Origin: Stenopsyche tienmushanensis
Lineage: Eukaryota > Arthropoda > Insecta > Trichoptera > Stenopsychidae
Length of the DNA: 64,000 bases
Assembly (NCBI GenBank): GCA_008973525.1
Contig: WACJ01000189.1
Location: 1 to 64,000 of the forward strand
Direction of reading: 5' to 3'
Shown piece after piece: positions 1 to 18,829 of this stretch. The stretch's first letter is position 1. Every line of letters begins with the position of its first letter. The notes under the pieces are model-generated. The model was not told the DNA's origin and did not search any database. It saw nothing but the letters and a program-made list of their open reading frames with translations. The translations under genes were made by a program, and so were the position numbers.

Positions 1-466
1 TCTCAGTCAACATTTTTTTCAATAACCTTATAAATATCGTGCACTTCATCACTCTATACATACGTTACACTTTATTTTTATTCAAACGTGTTTATTTAAC
101 ACTTTGTATACAGATGTTATATTTAACGTAAATATTATCAAAATAATAATCGTAAACTAGTTCTAAAGGATCAAAATTTGTACACAAAAATTCGTTTTCA
201 ATCAACACGGCAGTATGATAATTTGTTCACGCTTTTTTCTACGCTAATAATTTATGTACATTTTACGCATGCAAATGCGGTATTAGGTCAATTAAAACAT
301 GACTGTATTTATTTGCACAATTCCAATTTTAAGCTTTTTTCTTCAAACATCAACATAAACATTTAATGTATATTTAACACACTTAATACCGTATTATTAT
401 TTAGAATATTCCTTATATGCTTTTATCATTATAACATTTTTTATTGATATTTGTGTAATTTGTTAA

Positions 467-6582
<6,116 letters not shown>

Positions 6583-7408
6583 GGCATTTAGCTAATTATT
6601 GTAGATGATCATATTATTTCAAATAACTCATTCAGAACAATGTAATTTACGATGCAAAGTAAAAAAATATTTTCTCAGCGTAATATTTTGTGATCTTAGA
6701 AAATCGGTTATATATTTGATTTAAGCATTTAAAAAAGCACTTCAACTAAAAATCCTTAACATAAATATATATTTTTTACACAAACTAAGCTCGTGTACAT
6801 AATATATATTGTTTTAATTGAAATAGCTACGTTAATCTCGTGTAGGACAAATTACATTAGAGCAATTTTAGGCATTCCAATTAATTTCAGTGTGCTTTTC
6901 CAAGACGATGTAGATTAATTCTTATCATCAGTCATATGTTATCTATTTGTATTTCTTCTTTATGTACATTTATGTTATTAGGATTTTTTAAAATATCAAT
7001 GCATTTTAGCTATTGAGTGTCAATTTAAATAATTCAATTTGTTTGAAGCATTTTAACTTTGATATTCCATTTTATCTCTAAATGAAACCTAACGGCGATC
7101 GGATATCAATTTGGCTTTTATTAACAAATTTCCAAAAATGACTCGTGTAAATCTCAAAAACTATATTGTATTTTTTTACTTACAAACTTCTGATGGCATC
7201 TTAAAAATATCGGATTTTAGCAAATTATCCTTAATAAATATAATTAAAAGTCAGATTCAATTTAAAAATTATATTTAAAAAATATATATTTATACTAGTC
7301 TTACAAATTAAATAAATTAAACTGTATGTTACAAAACAATGTCTATTTATTTACTAATAAATAATTTGTCATTTATTTTTATTTTGATTCATTATTTATC
7401 TCGTAATT
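6583..7408. other. Convergent ATE1 / SLC17 intergenic region
   Basis: Very A+T-rich sequence separates the two gene tails. Near 7370-7386 the minus strand has AATAAA hexamers that could serve as poly(A) signals for the transporter gene. I see no other feature. Confidence 0.5.
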
Positions 7409-9910
7409 TCAATTTACACTTGATATCTCAGTCTTGGGCTTAGCTGAACGTTCTTCAGTATTCTTCTTATCAACACTTTCTGTTGTGTTTGTTTTATCAT
7501 TCCAGTATTGTACATTGCCAGATCCAAATATAACAAAAAATACACCTGCAATGCAGTATACACCCGCCCCTATCAAAAATATTATTCGCCATTCTTCCAC
7601 ACCATTCTGAAATAATAAACCGAACAAGTAAAATAAAATGATAATACAAATTCATTTCAGCATTGAATTTATTATTCAATATATCAATGTTGATTTCGAT
7701 AATTTCTCGCATGCAAAAAGTGTACGTAGGGTGGCCGGTAAGGACTGCTCTTTTTTTTGACTTCTTGAAACCACTAGTGTTCTGAACATGGGAATAAATT
7801 AGCTAAAGACTTAAAACTAAGTAACCCTTAAGCTAGAAAGATATATAAATAGATATGTGTATATTATAACTAGATAACAATAGATAAAATAAATATATAT
7901 TTATTGGGAAGGGGTGAGAAAATGAATTGCATTCGCTATCATATAAGTTTCCGGCCACAGTTAGGGTCGTCAGGATCGAGTATAGATCATAGCAAGCTTC
8001 GGGAAGAATTCAATCCCTGTAACTATTATAAAAAGTCCTAAACGAAGAGGAATGATCACATGGTCTGTGTGTCCAATGGGTCCACTCTTCAGACTGCTGA
8101 TATGGCGAAAGAGCTCCTAACGATAGAATGCCATACCCGAACATGTCCACAGAACATATTCTGAATATAGTAATCGGCTTAAACATGAACGTGGTTTTAT
8201 TAAATATTTAAACAAGAATTTAACAACATTACTTACTCGTTCTTTTGTGAAATGAGCTGTTATCAATGGTGTGATAAATCCTGTAGCACTAGCCAAAAAA
8301 TTAGCAATACTATACAAAATTCCTACATAGTTGGGTGATAAATCCTGATGATTATGAAGATTTGTTAATGTTGCTGCTCCGTTTACTCCCAAAGATGCAG
8401 TGAGTATTGCAACACTTAATACTTGGTCACAACCAACAAACGTCAGTGCGATGAGAAGAACACCGGGAATGAAATGTGCTGCAATCAAATATCAATTTTA
8501 TTTATTATTGCAAATAATATACGCATAATAATATAAAAATTAGACTTACAAAAAATGACGAAAACTTTCCGAATCATAGTAACTGAAATCTTTTCCTTCT
8601 TCATTAATATATCACCGACCGAACCGAATACAAAGCCCATCAACACGCGGCTCAAATAAGGTAAACTGGCAAGAATTCCAGCTTTTGTTATATCAAACCC
8701 GAGCACTTGAGCAATGAATTTTGGCCCTGAAGTCATCTGAAAATAAAGTCCCCAAGTGCTTCCAAAATGCAAAACAGTAAAAGCCCAAAATGGTACGGAG
8801 AGTAAGATATCTTTCATCGGCGGGAACGGCTGCAAAATTGTAACGGTTTGTAAATATAACTAAAATTTAAAATTACAGTTTATTTAATTTTATTAAACAA
8901 TTATGTACCTTCTTTTGACTCATTTTATTTCCGATGCGTTCCAAAATGTAATCCTTTTCCTTTTGAAGAATCCTCGGATGATCGCAGGGGGAATTAGTAA
9001 CAACTAAAAACCAAATCCCCGACCATAATATTGTAACAATTCCAGGTATGTAGAATGCCCATTCCCATCCTAAATATGAGATTAGAAATCCACAAAATGA
9101 CCATGTTATAACAGTGCCAAACGTTCCACCCAATAAAGCACCAATAAATTTTCCTTTTTCTTCAGGTGGTGCCCAGTTTGCCACTAAAGAATGGAGCGAT
9201 GGATACACGACGCCCTGGAAAATAACGATATCATTATTTATGATTATAATCAAGCGTTATATATTATTTAATAAGATTACGATAGGTACCCCTAAGCAGC
9301 CGATCAAAAACCGGAACGCTATCATGGTTTCATATCCTAAACTGGCAGCTTGAGGACTGAACAATGTAAAAATACCGGATAGAAAAACAGATACTCCAAC
9401 TATTATCCGTGGACCGTACATATCGGCAAAAAATCCACCACACAGCGACAATATCAAATAGCCCCAAAAATATGATCCTAATACCAGTCCTTGTTGTTTT
9501 ACTGTCCAATCAAATTTTACAGGACCCTGTTAACAATAACGCTTTTTAAGTTAATCATAAAAATTTTAAACGAATATTTGTATATTATAAAATATATATT
9601 TTTTACCTCTTCGTGTATAGGTTTGACTTCAACGTGATTTGTATCATTGAAATTCTCAAAGCTATTTAAGTTCTTTTGTATGCATATCGAATCCACACTG
9701 AAACGTTATGAAAACATTATTTCATAAATGGCTCTCGTTTAGCATTTATGACGTGATTATAATTATTGTATATCAACCTATTGTTTGAGGTACGACTTTC
9801 GACATTAACCATCTCCAAAATATTAAGACTTATGTTGACTCGCATCATGTATGACACCCAACAAGCTGTGAACATCATCACGCCGATGTAGAATCTGGTT
9901 GGGATAGCAT
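7409..9910 (-). CDS. SLC17-family major facilitator transporter (putative inorganic phosphate cotransporter / sialin-like)
   Basis: Exons in gene order (minus strand): 9910-9778, 9697-9607, 9526-9290, 9214-8909, 8829-8550, 8478-8237 and 7606-7409 with the stop. All phases agree and about 494 residues are visible. The protein has the SLC17 signature: an N-terminal helix ending MMRVNISLNIL, then GLVLGSYFWGYLI, the intracellular loop GGFFADMYGPR, QGVVYPSLHSLVANWAPPEE split at an exon join, and the C-terminal FGSGNVQYWN motif after the last helix. This family moves organic or inorganic anions coupled to Na+ or H+. The substrate cannot be told from sequence, and no sorting motif was recognised. 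Only a short first coding exon with the start codon is missing; exon 1 here begins mid-codon. Intron 6 (7607-8236) is the longest and holds unassigned repeat-like DNA around 7730-8130. Confidence 0.93.
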
Positions 9911-10760
9911 CTAAAAATATAAGGATAGATTAAATTAAACGAAAATATTGTTTACTTCTGTTATTTAAATCGTTGTTTCCACACGACATATGTTCTCTAA
10001 CTATATTTGGAAGCAATTACTCTTATGGCTTTCAATTAAAGATAACGCTTCTACTTTTATTATGATATTTAAGCTCTTCAAATATTATTGAAATTACTGG
10101 TACATATGAAAGGGAACTTATATAGTGTAATAATGCGTTTAATCATTTTAAATATATTGAATTGAAATCCTCAGTTTCCTAGTGTTTTCAGCTCATTATT
10201 AGAATATATTGTTACCAGACTATAAAAGTCTTCGTCAGTGTATTGATATTTTGCAACGTTTATATTATATCAAGATGTAAGCACATTTAAGTGCTTTTTA
10301 ATTATCTGATGAATTTATTTACTAAAAAAATTCCTTTCGCGTTAAGAACGTGAAAGAATACAACTGACTTTGGCGATCTATTAACGGTCTGCCACGGGAG
10401 AAATATGACCGTCTAGCTCGGAAACAGTGAAGAAAGGCACGATATGGAGTGGAACGTCCTAAAAAAGATAAAAATAATTGTTTTCGATTGGTAAGTATTA
10501 TTTGACTTAGATAATACGATCTTACCTCATTATAAATATTGTAATTTCAATATTTTCTAACACGTAGAGTGCAAAGAAAACCATGATTTTAACACGTAGA
10601 TTTTGATTTAATGAAATTCAATAAGGTAATAGATCTTTAAATAATGACTTTGAGCCCGAACTATTCTCAAAATTCAAAGATGATGTACTGAAATATATGA
10701 AATGAATATTTGGACCCCACATCTAACATATAAAAAATAATTTTTGTTTGTTCGTATTTA
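9911..10760. other. Upstream of the SLC17 gene
   Basis: This should hold the missing first coding exon and promoter of the minus-strand transporter. A candidate 5' exon lies near 10380-10460: on the minus strand it follows a TTTTTTAG acceptor and runs about 70 bp, but it contains stops and no start that joins in phase. I could not identify the start codon. Confidence 0.35.
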
Positions 10761-10860
10761 ATGTGCTGCCATAACGTTCATCTGATTACGATAAAACTTT
10801 GTCAACTTATTGTTTGCACTTGCGGGAATAATATAGATATAGTAAAAATATTGTTTGTGT

Positions 10861-10960
10861 ACGCAAGACAAATAAAGCATTACAATCGTCGATTTTTTAT
10901 GTATTTGCCAAGTGTTTGGTCTTCAGTGGACTATACATTGCAACGCAAGCCGGATAATCA
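10861..10960 (+). repeat. Dispersed coding-like repeat, copy 1 (YLPSVWSSVDY)
   Basis: About 90 bp translate to RRFFMYLPSVWSSVDY. A second copy at 49003-49087 on the minus strand translates to RRFVIYLPSVWSSVDY. Over the shared 11-residue core the only base differences are synonymous. The parent element is not recognised. Confidence 0.6.
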
Positions 10961-11795
10961 CTAGTCCCAAATAATAAAGAAAAATAAATATATACCATTT
11001 TTTTGTTATCGTGATACAAAATATAATTAATTCACAACAATATTAGACAATAATAATAATTTTGTTATAATATTTATTACTTACACTTATTTACATTTAA
11101 AATTAGACTGAAATCTATAAGATAGACATCTAATCAATCATCATCAAAATAATAACTTGTGAAAAAATACAGAAATTGATGTGGAAGATTCTATCATACC
11201 TTCCATTTTCACCAAATGTTGATCCGTTTGATATATTAAATATTGTTCGTACATATTTTGATATCAAATCAAATCAATTTTTTATAGAAAGTGGATCGAA
11301 AATTGCATGATTATATATATGTAGTTATAAATAATTATGGTTATATTATAAAAAAAATATTTTCTTTCCCATTCTCTTAACACATTATGTGCGGGACAAC
11401 TTCGCGCGCGTTTGTCCTTATTATGATTTTAAATTACGTCTAACACTTACAAATTTATATTTTACACAAAATTTGAAATCTGAATCGATTTATAGCCATC
11501 ACTTATATTTTTACACATATAGTTTGTTTTATTAGTATCACATTAGCTAATTGATGAGTTTTTTGCTTTACTAATGACCTTCTTGAATGGGATTTAAATA
11601 GGGATACACATTTTTATGGAACTTTTCAATGTGTTGCATCCTTATTTGCACTTTTCTGCTTGAATATGTATGGTCCACAAATATTTGGATATTTTGTAGT
11701 TTATTAATACAAGTTGATGATTTACATTGAGCATGCAAATAAAATTTATAATATTATTGCAACAAGAAAAAATAAACTGAAAAAAATATTATATA
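10961..11795. other. A+T-rich gene-free stretch
   Basis: No gene or clear repeat is seen. A short G+C-rich island (GCGGGACAACTTCGCGCGCG) occurs near 11392-11411, out of keeping with its surroundings, but it has no recognisable role. Confidence 0.4.
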
Positions 11796-12703
11796 CTTAA
11801 ACCTTTTTTTGTGCGATTTCGAATTTATGCGGTTATTTTAAAGCAATGATATTTTTCGATAATGTTTCGACTTTTAAAAATACATTTTCCAAAGGAATTT
11901 CCAAAATTCCAATGGCTTACGGAGTTGTAACTATTTTAGTGACGCGACAACTAAGCCTTATAATGAAATCTTTTAACGCGTTTTTTCTCTAAACTACTTT
12001 TTTCAACACGGTTGACATCATATCTTAAGTTTTAATGAATTAATTTACTTCAAACTGGGCACGAATCTTGTATATGTAGCCTTCTATTATTCCTACCAGA
12101 TTTATGTCAAAATTTATTTTTTAACTATTTAAAAAATATTAAATCTGTGACAAAATAAGGTCAAAAAATGACTAGACTGATTTTTTTTAAACAGCAGCAA
12201 TTTTGTGATTTATTATTTTTTAGTTAGGGATTATAGTGACATCTTTCCTAATTATGAATTATATTGTTGGAAAGAGAAAATCTACACAGAACAATGATGT
12301 CATTGACACTGGGTATATTTCTTTCGAAGAAGAGAGCGATTTTGAGTCATATCGAAAATTGCAACGAAATACAGCGGAGATAGTTTGTAATAAAAAAAGT
12401 ATTTCTCTAATGGATGTCTGCCATTTGAGATGCCAGATGTCAGACATCCTTAAATTTTTACCAATGATGCAAGACGTCCTTTAAATGTTACCAAAAATGT
12501 TATTTTTTGATTACTTTATTGTTTTACTGATTTTTTTATTAATTTTTTTTTATGCGATTTTTAATATATTTTATATAGCTGTTTCAAAGTTATGCGGTTT
12601 TTAAAATCCATGGAACGCATCTTCACTTTTTCTATGTAAGTCATAGCTTTTTTTGTGCGATTTTCCGCGGAACGCATTAACCGCATAAAAAAAAGTTTAA
12701 GTG
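11796..12703. mobile_element. pogo/mariner-type non-autonomous element with terminal inverted repeats
   Basis: The left end TA|CTTAAACCTTTTTTT and the right end, in reverse complement TA|CACTTAAACTTTTTTTT, form an imperfect terminal inverted repeat flanked by TA. Inside each end are inverted blocks with TGCGGTTA and GTGCGATTT. An internal frame (12236-12484, plus) encodes an acidic peptide (GYISFEEESDFESYRK) like the C-terminal tails of pogo-class transposases, but no DDE motif is seen. The element is 908 bp if the ends are right. Confidence 0.55.
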
Positions 12704-13220
12704 TATAAGTTACAATACCGAAAAATAAACAAAGTTTTGTGCTGAATTAAAAAAAATGTTTCAACTAATCCTTATAAGCCAACTAATATGAAAAACAATT
12801 AAAATACATCAAGTAATAACATTTTAACCGACGTTAATCAAAAGACAGCATAATTCATAAAAATATACTCCCCGTACGTAACGTGTTAATACATTATTAC
12901 ACAAATATTAAAATAAGCAATTGAATTATCTTTTTATATATATTTAATTCTATAAATATTTAATTTGTACATTGCCAAATATTGTTTTGAACATTTTTAT
13001 CTCTATATTGATATGCTTTGTTTAATTTGGCAATACGAAAAATATACTTAATGTATTCACGTAGTATTAAGTAATCATATTTACAATGGACGGTATCTTA
13101 CCAAACGTGTCATAAGAAAGCAATACATTTGTATTCTAAACACTAAAGGTAAACTTAAATGTTTTCTCTCTTTCGAGATCAATTTTGATTAACGTGACTC
13201 AATTTTTTAAGTCTCTACGT
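12704..13220. other. A+T-rich gene-free stretch
   Basis: Nothing recognisable. The sequence is dominated by poly-A/T and ATT-rich runs. Confidence 0.4.
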
Positions 13221-13239
13221 TTTTAGAAACTTTTATTGC

Positions 13240-13770
13240 TGGTAGTTTCAGTAATTAAAACACGAACATGCGATAATTTCTCTATTCCACGTGAGATGTT
13301 GACTGTTGAAATTTCCAGAGTTAAAGTTAGCAATGAAACATACAATACCACCAAGTTTCACCTTCGTCATGTTTAGATGTGAAGGTCGGTTAAACGCTGT
13401 TATTGGAATAATTGAGGTCAGATTTGGACCATCAAAAATCAAGTATGAGTTCGTCAAACTCCAAGTGTAATTCCTCGAATCGTTTTTCTGCAATATCCGC
13501 ATGGGTGACTTAAAGAGCGATCAAGGATTTGATAGTATTATATTTGAGGACACAGCCTTGTTCCTATTACTTTTTTTTTAAATGGCAAAATATTTTAGCA
13601 CATTGGGTCTATAACCCATTACATCAATGTAAATCGTTATTTTTATTACCCAACGTTCATTATTTTGGAGAAAGTTTCGCAAAACTTTTGCGTAATACCG
13701 TCGGTTAATATAGTCGATTATTTCCATTTTTAAACGATCGTTAGGACAGTCAAGAATTACCAACGGAAAA
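13240..13770 (-). pseudogene. Unidentified decayed coding-like DNA
   Basis: Two adjacent minus-strand frames look protein-like. One (13763-13578) includes VILDCPNDRLKMEIIDYINR and MGYRPNVLKYFAI. The next (13502-13248) includes GPNLTSIIPITAFNRP and TKVKLGGIVCF. They lie in different frames separated by a short gap with stops, as expected of a decayed gene. I recognise no family. The composition is less repetitive than the flanks. An old transposon or viral remnant, or chance, are all possible. Confidence 0.35.
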
Positions 13771-14611
13771 ACAGACTGATGAAGTATTTAAATTCAATTT
13801 TTAGAGGATAATGATAGATAAATGAAACATGTTGTTGAATGTTTTACCTTATAAGTCATAAAGACGATGTTGTTTAATGTTTATATTTGCCACACATATT
13901 TATAATAGAATATATGCAGATACAACGCAAAACATATCACCGCGTGTTATGTAGCATTTCTATAGAAACGTTCATAATTATAGGGATTGCAGTAGTGAGA
14001 ATCATATAATTTAATTGGACACTGGAAAAAAAATGATGATTTAGTTTAGAGCTACAATAAAAAATACAAATCTCTAAAGCCTCGTTTATCTTTCACAGAA
14101 TATCAAACGTGTCAATTTATGTTTCATGACCTCTTTCGAGATATTGTATTATTTGTCTAGATTCAGCTTTAAGCCTCTGCAATCTAATAAAAACGTCTAC
14201 GACATAACACATTTAGAGACAGGATCATGCATTTTTTTTTAATAGAAAACGAGTCATATTTCAGAATTTAAAAAATTGCATGTCCGAGATGAAAACATTA
14301 TAATTGTATTGTCATATGTTGACAAAATGATACGCATGGAAAAATAGCCATTTTGTCATTATGGATGGACACATCCATAATGCTACACGCAAACAGTATA
14401 ATTAACACATTTCAGCCGCTCAAAGGAATTTAACAATTGAATTGTATCAGTCACGTTGTTTCAATTTTAAAATAATTTATATAAGCAATGTTTCCTACTT
14501 TAGGTCAGTACATACGTATAGAATCTGCTAGATCATATCAAAGTTGTCCAATCATTGAAAATGGTTAAAACTGAACATATGAAGACTTGAGAGGATTTAC
14601 CATCGGCTAAT

Positions 14612-14849
14612 TTAACCCTCTTGATGCCGGACGTCAATATATGGTCATTGTCAACTCTTGCGAAAATAGCCAATGGTGCTTTACTATTCGCATCGCATCG
14701 CTCTTTTTTTAATAAATAGGTTTATTTTGAAGAAATATTTTAATGCACAATTACGACAATGAGTCAAAATCAAAGTGACGTTGCACGATTTTGTAAATAT
14801 CAATCACTAATCCTAATTTAATTAGTATATAAGTAATTCTGAGGGTTAA
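14612..14849. mobile_element. Short TTAA-flanked inverted-repeat element (piggyBac-like MITE)
   Basis: The left end is TTAA followed by CCCTCTTGATGCC. The right end in reverse complement is TTAA followed by CCCTCAGAATTAC. The element is 230 bp between TTAA sites with a short CCCTC terminal repeat. TTAA duplication is the hallmark of piggyBac-type transposition. There is no coding capacity. The short repeat makes this a moderate call. Confidence 0.45.
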
Positions 14850-14945
14850 ATACACACATTGAAATATTGTTCGCGTTGTTATTATCGCCTTGTTTTAAAT
14901 TTGTCAATTCGTTATTTAATACCTTAACATTCCGCCAAACCAGTA

Positions 14946-15960
14946 TTAATTTCTAAATTTAACCGATTTCCCATAAATTTTGTATGCCCTACTTTGGATT
15001 ACATCCTCGTTGTTGTTCTCGTATGCCATAAGTTTGTACTGAATGTGAATTCCGCAAAAGCACTGGTGCAATTTTTTTAAAAAACACCAGCTACAATCCA
15101 AATATTTCCAATAAAACCAGAACATCACAATTACGACTTTGTGATAGGGCATTAATCTATTAGGGCGTACCACATGAACGTTCGGAATTCGTATGTCAGA
15201 ATTCTAATGCCATACATTTTACAAATACATCCGCAATCAATCACCGCTTGGATATTTTCCTGTTATTATATGAAATCTATTTTGTTCACAAGTAATGCTT
15301 CGATTCAAATGTGGTGTTTTATCATTAAAAATTGCCCAGAACCTTTCTCAATGACGATAAATTTTTGATTTACTAAAATTCCAAATATTCACATGGTACA
15401 ATGTATATGGAAAATTTGGAGGAACACATCAAAACAAATTATTACATAGATTCTCATTCTAGCTCTATATTGCATTTAGATGTTTATGTCAACTTGTACT
15501 GTCAGAAGTCATTAGCAGTAATATCAAATAATGTTTTAGTATTAGACACGTCGAGAACAATATTAACAAACAAATCCTCAAACAACGGCGATAAACCATG
15601 AATCCCACTTTGCAATGATAACAACTTGTCTTCCATTGACTTCTGCGTCGCCTTAAAGTCGTCGAACTGGAAAGGTACGTTGGATCTCCAAAAGAGAAAG
15701 GCTTTCCATTCTAGAATTTGCAAGAAGGTGTATGATATCGGGGATACACTATTGGAAAAATATACGCGGTTCTTAGATATACTTCTTGAGCGTCACGTAG
15801 GTAATCCTAGTTCAGAGGTGGTCAACCTAGTTTATGTCTTTTCACGTATGACTTACAGCACCCATCATCTTTTTTTCCACTTACACACACACATAAGTGT
15901 CAATTCCATTAACCAAGCAAAATAAATTAATTAAATAATCTACAACAAACATCATACCTG
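14946..15960 (-). pseudogene. Unidentified decayed coding-like DNA, minus strand
   Basis: Minus-strand frames include FKATQKSMEDKLLSLQSGIH followed by LSPLFEDLFVNIVLD (15723-15502), and VRPNRLMPYHKVVIVMFWFY plus KLMAYENNNEDVIQ (15173-14946), with further protein-like stretches between them in shifted frames. Same-strand order and amphipathic or acidic segments suggest a decayed gene rather than random frames. No domain is recognised. It could belong with the similar stretch at 13240-13770, interrupted by the TTAA element at 14612-14849. Confidence 0.35.
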
Positions 15961-16079
15961 AATTTCGACCGTAAGTGTTCATATGAAAATATATCGAGTA
16001 CCTAGTCGTCCATTATTTTGTACGACCGTTGCCTCCAGCGCCCGATTATATACACAAGTAAGAAAATAATTGCTTCTTA

Positions 16080-16740
16080 TGAAATTACTTAAACATTAGC
16101 AAAAAATAATGCTTTTATGGCGGAGAAGAAATTATTAAGCCTTATCTCAAAATATTTGCATGCCATCTTGATAATAAAAGAATTGAAAGACTATTTGATT
16201 TGGCATTTTTATTTGATATTACTAGCCATAAATAAACTATTTCCTAGCTTAGTAAATAGCATCAATTTATTTAAAATGAAATAAAACAGGTCATCTCTCA
16301 GTTAGAAAATCAGGATTTAAATCAATTTCCAGATTTGAAAGAGCAGAATTAATGTTCCGCCTGTCTTAAAAAATTAATTTATTTCACATTCCATTTGAAA
16401 ATCGTTTTCATGTTTTAACTGAAGAAGAAAACCATAAGCTGGCATTTATAAACTCATTTTTACTTAGTGAACAAATCATAATTGAAATTTGATGAGCTTC
16501 TTCCAGATCAAAATGCTTCTGGCATGATTAATTTCTGGCGTTCATTACGCTGTGAATATTTGCCAGAATTAAGAAAAATGTACTTGAGTTATTATTTTTT
16601 TCCTTCTATAAATGAAGCAAGTCCTATCCCCTATACCTATTTTCCCAAACCCAAGCATGAACTGAAAATAGAAAAGACGTTTGAGTTTTGTGGAGCATCT
16701 GTATGTGAAAAAAATTGGGCATGTTATTTTAAAAGTTGAC
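16080..16740 (+). pseudogene. hAT-superfamily (ZBED-like) transposase C-terminal remnant
   Basis: Three shifted plus-strand frames read in order as AEKKLLSLISKYLH, DLNQFPDLKEQN and NASGMINFWRSLRCEY, then YYFFPSINEAS. The FW.SL..EYP ... LLPF.STYLCE pattern is the dimerisation (C-terminal) region of hAT transposases related to ZBED5/SCAND3-type domesticated proteins. In place of the usual LCE..FS the sequence has NEASPIPYTYF, and several frameshifts and stops are present. It is inactive, and no terminal repeats were found. Confidence 0.6.
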
Positions 16741-16759
16741 TATCACTACTCTAGTTCTT

Positions 16760-18585
16760 GCGACGAAAGAAAGGACTAGACTCCATATAATCCAGAAGGG
16801 CTTTTTCAGTAAAATCAACATGGATTTCGTTTCTTCCCATTTAAAGCTGCCTTATTCTTTAAAAACCACTCAAACCATGCCCTAACTATTATATATCAGG
16901 ATGACTATGAAAATTCCCTTCGATACGATGTCCAGATAACCCACTGGGTGAGCATTCTCAAATAAACTCAGGAGTCTCAAATAAATATCATCCAAATTGA
17001 GCACACGAGCAGATTATTATATAATTCAGACAATATGAATGTGGCCTTTTTCCATGAATAGACATTGAAGAGACCTTCTGTAGTAAAATACGTGTAGCAG
17101 CTCTATGATAACGAAGAATACTAATAAAACATTAGTATTTTTGAAATGTCGGTTATACCTAAATATTCATCCTTACTTATCCTAATTTAGTGTAAAATCT
17201 CCTATGAAGATTACCTATGTCGAATAGATTCGAACATATTTAATGCATCAGCTCACAAATCATGTTAGTTGACCTCTAAAAATTGATCACTATCCTTGAA
17301 TGAATACAGAGGCCATAATTTGGTAATGAGTTGCCTCTTTATGAATGATGATGATGATATGTCGTGTATGGAAATAATCATTTATTAATTACGACTAATA
17401 AATATTTCATTGTCTAATATTTTAATATATAAATACAAAATTATTAGTTAAGAGACTTTTCTCAAAGTTAGCATATTTCATATCAATGATCCATTAGCTT
17501 TTTGAGAAGCTAGCCAAATTGAAATTTTGAAATGCTAAAAAATCCAGTTCTTTTTTTACGCGGTATATTCATTACAGTGATGGACACTTAAAAATACATT
17601 GCTATGTAAATTTGTAAAAAATATTTGATTTCACGGTTCCTTATGTTATAAAAAAAATAGCATATGTAAATATCAATAGTCTAATCGCCAATATTGATTC
17701 TTTGAATTCGCGCAAAAATAAAAAAAATGACATAAAATATTATAATAAGCATATTAATGAAAAACGGAATAAATTTGCATGGATTTGTATTTACATTGGA
17801 ATCATTCGTTGCTCTCGCTATTGGTGAAATTCATTCGTTGGCAATTTTTTGCACTATTGAACTTGATCTCGTTGGAATTTGAATCCCAGATCATTGATCT
17901 AAATCAATTATCAATACACCAAATTGTTGCTTTAATGATTATTTATTTATGTCTGCAATAATCGTGATTGTCTACTTTTATTTAACCCTTCTGTTAATAA
18001 TATGGTCTATCCAGATAATTTTGCTTTTGCAATGATTATTTAATAGAAGCTATGTATAGATCTTACCAAATTTCCCTGACATTGTTCATTGAAGAGTTTT
18101 ACAGAATTTAAAGCTAAAAGAAAAGTTTGGGATCCTTGTGTTTATGAGAAAAAATGATATTTCTATTTATACACATAGAGTCAATAAAAGTGGTCTGGCC
18201 AGACCCGGATTTTTTCGTAGAATTTGTATGAGAAATCACATTTTTCGTCATGTTCTGTAAGGAAATTTTAATCCTTTCGATATTTCTCAGGTGGATCTGA
18301 ATTTTTATCTATGTAGTAAGGAATCCTTTCGCATCATATATTTGGAAAAATCTATGTGTTGCAGAAAATATTTTTGCACTACATGTTTGTAAGATGGTGG
18401 GTCTGTGATTCAGGAAATGGATATTCTTGTAAAAGTATCCTGTATAATATATATATATATACACATCAAAGCTTCATACAATGAACAACAATGATGGATG
18501 AAAACGTTGTATAAAAGCTATATATTAGCAAAACACGATGCGTATATGGTATCATCGATTATTGATGTTTGACACGATCATTATG
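16760..18585. other. Gene-free stretch with scattered low-complexity DNA
   Basis: There are only short frames, an ATGATG run near 17343, a TA-rich run near 18448-18462, and a TTAACCCTTCTG motif near 17983 resembling TTAA-element ends seen elsewhere in the window. No gene is supported. Confidence 0.4.
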
Positions 18586-18829
18586 TTAACCTCTTAACCA
18601 GAAAATTTAGTTTTGCGCATGTTTAAAAGGGTGTATGTGCAACGGGAAACTATTTCGATAGGATAGGATTACGGATTATTTCGTCACGCCCATAGTAAAC
18701 TAAAATAATCGGCACCTCTTCATACTTAATAGAGGGTAATTTTTAAAAGGTGTTGACGAAATATTTCGTCATACTCGCTACAGTTTTTTAAATGACGAAA
18801 TATGTCGTCATACTTGGTTAAGATGTTAA
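18586..18829. mobile_element. TTAA-flanked MITE with subterminal TGACGAAATATTTCGTCA palindrome
   Basis: TTAA target sites at 18586-18589 and 18826-18829 bound a 236-bp element. Its terminal repeats are CCTCTTAACCA (left) and CATCTTAACCA (right, reverse complement), 9 of 11 matching. Near the right end are a perfect 18-bp palindrome TGACGAAATATTTCGTCA and a near copy with ATATGTCGTCA. A half-site TTTCGTCA lies near the left end. Subterminal palindromes of this kind are typical transposase-binding sites. It is a piggyBac-like non-autonomous element. Confidence 0.65.

Noticed and set aside
178..366. 62-codon plus-strand frame upstream of the first visible ATE1 exon
   Set aside because: It lacks the expected ATE1 N-terminal cysteine motifs and has no splice connection to 495; it looks like chance.
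10370..10460. Possible structured RNA or tRNA-like stretch with higher G+C
   Set aside because: No cloverleaf, A-box or B-box arrangement could be fitted.
15626..15925. 99-codon plus-strand frame
   Set aside because: It overlaps the minus-strand frame at 15502-15723, which looks more protein-like; no recognisable domain.
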